Below, one piece after another: positions 5,371-6,190 of a stretch of DNA of 6,190 nt (position 1 is its first letter; the number at the start of each line of letters is the position of its first letter). The stretch is from Thermoplasmata archaeon (lineage in GTDB: Archaea; Thermoplasmatota; Thermoplasmata; Thermoplasmatales; Thermoplasmataceae): NCBI GenBank assembly GCA_021797265.1, contig JAJZZZ010000088.1:1-6190 (forward strand), in the 5' to 3' direction. Position numbers and translations under genes: made by a program. The notes beneath the pieces are model-generated. The model was not told the DNA's origin and ran no database searches. It saw nothing but the letters and a program-made list of their open reading frames with translations.

Positions 5371-6190
5371 CAAATTACCTTCTCAAACATTTCACGGAGT
5401 TCCGCGGACGAAGCCTCTCTCGGATTTGTAACGCCACCTGTGGATTCCTCCGCCAGGGCAACAAGGGTATCCATTTTCTCCATGTAACTCTGTCTGTCAA
5501 TTCCGCAATCCTTCACGTTCAGGGGCTGGCCAACAGATTTGAAGAAAGCTCTCAGGGAATCTGCCAGATTTCCCCTCCGGAATTCATGGGGCATCTTCAT
5601 CATCAGGCTGTTGTAACTCTCCTTTGCCTCTGGCTCACTGAATTCAACAACCTGTGGAAGATACAAAGCAACAGTTATTCCATGGGGAATCCTGAAATGG
5701 GCCCCCAGTGAATGCCCCATTGCATGCGCTAGACCGACCTGTGCATTTGAAAAGGCAATCCCGGCCATTGATGCACCTATATGCACCTCTTCCCTGGCCT
5801 TCCTGTTATCCGGGTCCTTCAGTACCAGCGGAAGGTTAGTGGTTATGAGCTCAATGGCTTTCTCAGCAAAAATATCAGAATAGTAGTTGCGCCACTGGCT
5901 GCTTCTGGCTTCCACTGCATGCGTTATGGCATCCACGGCCGTGTTTCTCGTAATGCCCGGTGGAAGCTTCAGTACCAGTGCAGGATCAAGTATGGCGTGA
6001 TCTGCTATGATCTCGGTTGAGGCAAGTTCATTCTTCCTTGAGTGGTCCTCGTCACTGAGAACAGCAGCCCACGTGCACTCAGAACCAGTTCCGCTTGTGG
6101 TGGGAATCAGGATTAGCCGCGCCTTGTTCCTCAGGTTGAGCTTTACCAGTGGAGTAATATCATAAATTTCTGATTTTTCCCGGAAAATCC
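5370..6190 (-). CDS. Iron-dependent (group III) alcohol dehydrogenase, 5' end outside window
   Basis: The frame is open to the right edge; 272 residues are visible of the usual 380-400, so the first 110-120, with the GGGS cofactor loop, are missing. The family reversibly oxidises alcohols with NAD(P) using Fe2+ or another divalent metal. The family signature IPTTSGTGSE lies at about 6078-6107. The metal ligands by alignment with the FucO pattern are Asp (5931-5933) and His (5919-5921) in DAITHAVEA, His (5724-5726) in GLAHAMGHSLGAH, and His (5682-5684) in IPHG; the second His of HAMGH is also kept. The C-terminus ends TNPREASSAELREMFEKVI, as usual for the family. The GTG at 5936 is an internal valine, not a start. 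The TGA shares its A with the ATG of the aldehyde dehydrogenase, so the two form an operon whose promoter lies beyond the window. The alcohol is unknown. Confidence 0.95.
   Translation of the reverse strand, partial: IFREKSEIYDITPLVKLNLRNKARLILIPTTSGTGSECTWAAVLSDEDHSRKNELASTEIIADHAILDPALVLKLPPGITRNTAVDAITHAVEARSSQWRNYYSDIFAEKAIELITTNLPLVLKDPDNRKAREEVHIGASMAGIAFSNAQVGLAHAMGHSLGAHFRIPHGITVALYLPQVVEFSEPEAKESYNSLMMKMPHEFRRGNLADSLRAFFKSVGQPLNVKDCGIDRQSYMEKMDTLVALAEESTGGVTNPREASSAELREMFEKVI
5377..5382 (-). promoter_or_regulatory. Shine-Dalgarno motif for the aldehyde dehydrogenase
   Basis: GAAGGT on the - strand lies six bases before ATG 5370, inside the last codons of the alcohol dehydrogenase gene. 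It decides the start in favour of ATG over the adjacent TTG and supports translation from an operon message. Confidence 0.55.

Overview
The window looks archaeal, most likely from a Thermoplasmata-type genome of intermediate GC; this is an inference and no marker gene proves it. Supporting signs are BRE/TATA-like boxes about 25-27 bases before starts or inferred transcription starts, at least two genes that look leaderless, Shine-Dalgarno motifs before the genes that have a leader or lie inside an operon, and frequent AGG/AGA arginine and ATA isoleucine codons. Base composition is uneven. Sampled 60-base lines run about 50-58% GC in the outer parts and 32-35% GC in the central part (roughly 2450-3800).

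Left part (1-2215, + strand): the 3' end of a Gfo/Idh/MocA-family oxidoreductase is followed by a gap that probably holds a 39-codon cysteine-rich mini-gene. A TATA box and Shine-Dalgarno motif then precede a 373-aa multi-pass membrane protein of unknown function, built from two tandemly duplicated halves. Facing it only two bases away is a 76-aa two-helix membrane protein with a histidine-rich tail (- strand).

Central part (about 2449-3800): an AT-rich segment, probably acquired, starts with divergent promoters. It carries a two-gene unit on the + strand: a 286-aa Ntn-hydrolase related to proteasome beta/HslV-type subunits with an N-terminal Thr nucleophile, and a 54-aa charged protein one base downstream with its own Shine-Dalgarno motif. 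A T-tract and a stem-loop with T-tract follow. This pair is the best candidate here for an undescribed system: a compact proteasome-like enzyme and a tiny partner of unknown role.

Right part (3868-6190, - strand): an iron-dependent alcohol dehydrogenase (N-terminus outside the window) and an aldehyde dehydrogenase with all key catalytic residues overlap by one base. They are therefore probably co-translated and would oxidise an alcohol to the acid through an aldehyde. The substrate cannot be read from the sequence; choline/betaine aldehyde is one possibility by analogy with gbsAB.
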